A DNA stretch of 64,000 nt from assembly GCA_963663945.1 (NCBI GenBank), contig OY760687.1, forward strand, positions 3,875,807-3,939,806, in the 5' to 3' direction. The notes beneath the pieces were generated by a model. It was given only the letters and a program-made list of their open reading frames with translations, had not been told where the DNA came from and did not search any database. Source of the stretch: Bin87 sp963663945. Its GTDB lineage: Bacteria > Chloroflexota > Dehalococcoidia > Lucifugimonadales > UBA3495. Positions 63,495 to 64,000 of the stretch are shown here, one piece after another (position 1 is the stretch's first letter; every line of letters starts with the position of its first letter). Made by a program: the position numbers and the translations under genes.

Positions 63495-64000
63495 CTACTC
63501 CGGCTCCGGGTCGTCGTTCAGCAGACCGCTCTGAACTGCCCAGACCACCAGTTCCTGCTTGTTGGTGAATTTGAGCTTCCGCTGGATGCCATAGATCGAG
63601 TTGCGCGCCGTGATGGGCTGGATGCCGCAGGCCTCGCCGATCTCAGCGTAGGAACGGCCTCGGGCGAAGAGGGCCAGCATTCGCTGTTCGCGGGCACTGA
63701 TGCTGTCTGCTGCGGGACCGCCGGACGGCCGGTCCGCCGAACGGATTCCGGCCAGCACCCGCCGCATCGCTTCGCTGGGGATCCGGTACTCGCCGGCGGC
63801 GACGTCCCGCACCGCGCCGATGAACTCGGCCATGCCGCAGACCTTCTGCAGGTAGCCCGTCGCGCCCGCCGCCAGGGAGTCCACCACCGCATCCTGCTCC
63901 GTGGACATGGTGAGCACCAGCACCCTGGAATCCGGTATCTCCTCCATGATCTCGCGGCAGGCGTCGATCCCGTTCTTCACCGGCATGATCAGGTCCAGGA
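63495..64000 (-). CDS. NarL/LuxR-family response regulator, C-terminal part
   Basis: Partial: the frame is open at the right edge and the codons before MPVKNGIDA read L-D-L-I, so the phospho-Asp is within the LDLIMPVKNG motif and the N-terminal receiver part is outside. The receiver ends with VLTMSTEQDAVVDSLAAGAT (Thr and Ala switch residues) and YLQK with the conserved Lys. The C-terminal domain (ISAREQRMLALFARGRSYAE, ITARNSIYGIQRKL) is a LuxR-type helix-turn-helix. The cognate kinase is probably upstream, outside the window. Confidence 0.88.
   Translation of the reverse strand, partial: LDLIMPVKNGIDACREIMEEIPDSRVLVLTMSTEQDAVVDSLAAGATGYLQKVCGMAEFIGAVRDVAAGEYRIPSEAMRRVLAGIRSADRPSGGPAADSISAREQRMLALFARGRSYAEIGEACGIQPITARNSIYGIQRKLKFTNKQELVVWAVQSGLLNDDPEPE

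Overview
The window is a GC-rich bacterial chromosome segment. No rRNA, tRNA or CRISPR array was seen. The gene content resembles Chloroflexota of the SAR202/Dehalococcoidia kind: amidohydrolases, short-chain dehydrogenases, a Rieske oxygenase, a luciferase-like monooxygenase, SMP-30/NHL propellers, a two-domain CoA-transferase, VOC proteins and single-chain GAF-PAS-kinase-receiver-winged-helix regulators. The taxon is inferred from content only.

Layout. 1-5.5 kb: a copper amine oxidase C-terminus, a DinB-like protein, a sulfite-oxidase-like molybdoenzyme, an amidohydrolase, a MetE-like methyltransferase and dodecin. 5.7-7.7 kb: an ABC-F ATPase. 7.7-14.9 kb: a minus-strand block that looks like aromatic catabolism (two SDRs, Rieske alpha and beta subunits, an HpaB-type hydroxylase, SnoaL and VOC proteins), with a HEPN-like protein inside it. 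15.2-18.4 kb: amidohydrolase, metallo-beta-lactamase-fold hydrolase and dipeptidase. 18.6-21.5 kb: an AT-richer three-gene operon with a Rad50/SMC-like zinc-hook ATPase and a possible nuclease, a defence candidate. 21.9-34.5 kb: mixed catabolic hydrolases and oxidoreductases plus an MNT-HEPN fusion. 34.5-47.5 kb: an orphan nuclease-fold protein, one intact hybrid kinase, a deiodinase-like gene with an in-frame UGA, further hydrolases, and two tandem hybrid-kinase paralogues that each carry an in-frame UGA. 47.9-57.8 kb: MFS transporter, VOC, NHL propeller, class III aminotransferase, alpha/beta hydrolase, carboxymuconolactone decarboxylase-like protein and a double CoA-transferase. 57.9-62.2 kb: a mobile-element zone with an IS21 element, an IS3 scrap, an IS1380 relic and a gene cut by the IS21. 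62.2-64 kb: a membrane protein and a truncated NarL-type regulator.

The main result is a set of three in-frame UGA codons. One lies at the known selenocysteine position of a deiodinase-family protein (GSYT-UGA-PPFR). The other two lie at codon 55 of two tandem GAF regulators (NSA-UGA-x-LTGARFG). After all three, a short GC stem begins exactly 10 nt past the UGA and its apical loop has G in the first two positions, as in bacterial SECIS elements. The two GAF proteins also lack the phospho-accepting histidine, so they look like redox- or ligand-sensing one-component regulators rather than kinases. An 11-bp-periodic TCACAA array, the layout expected for PhoB/OmpR-type winged helices, lies upstream of the first of the pair. 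Selenocysteine biosynthesis genes are not in the window.

The intergenic regions also hold a family of about 90-110 bp palindromic repeats. Some are framed by a shared 19-bp outer arm that also frames an unrelated palindromic core.
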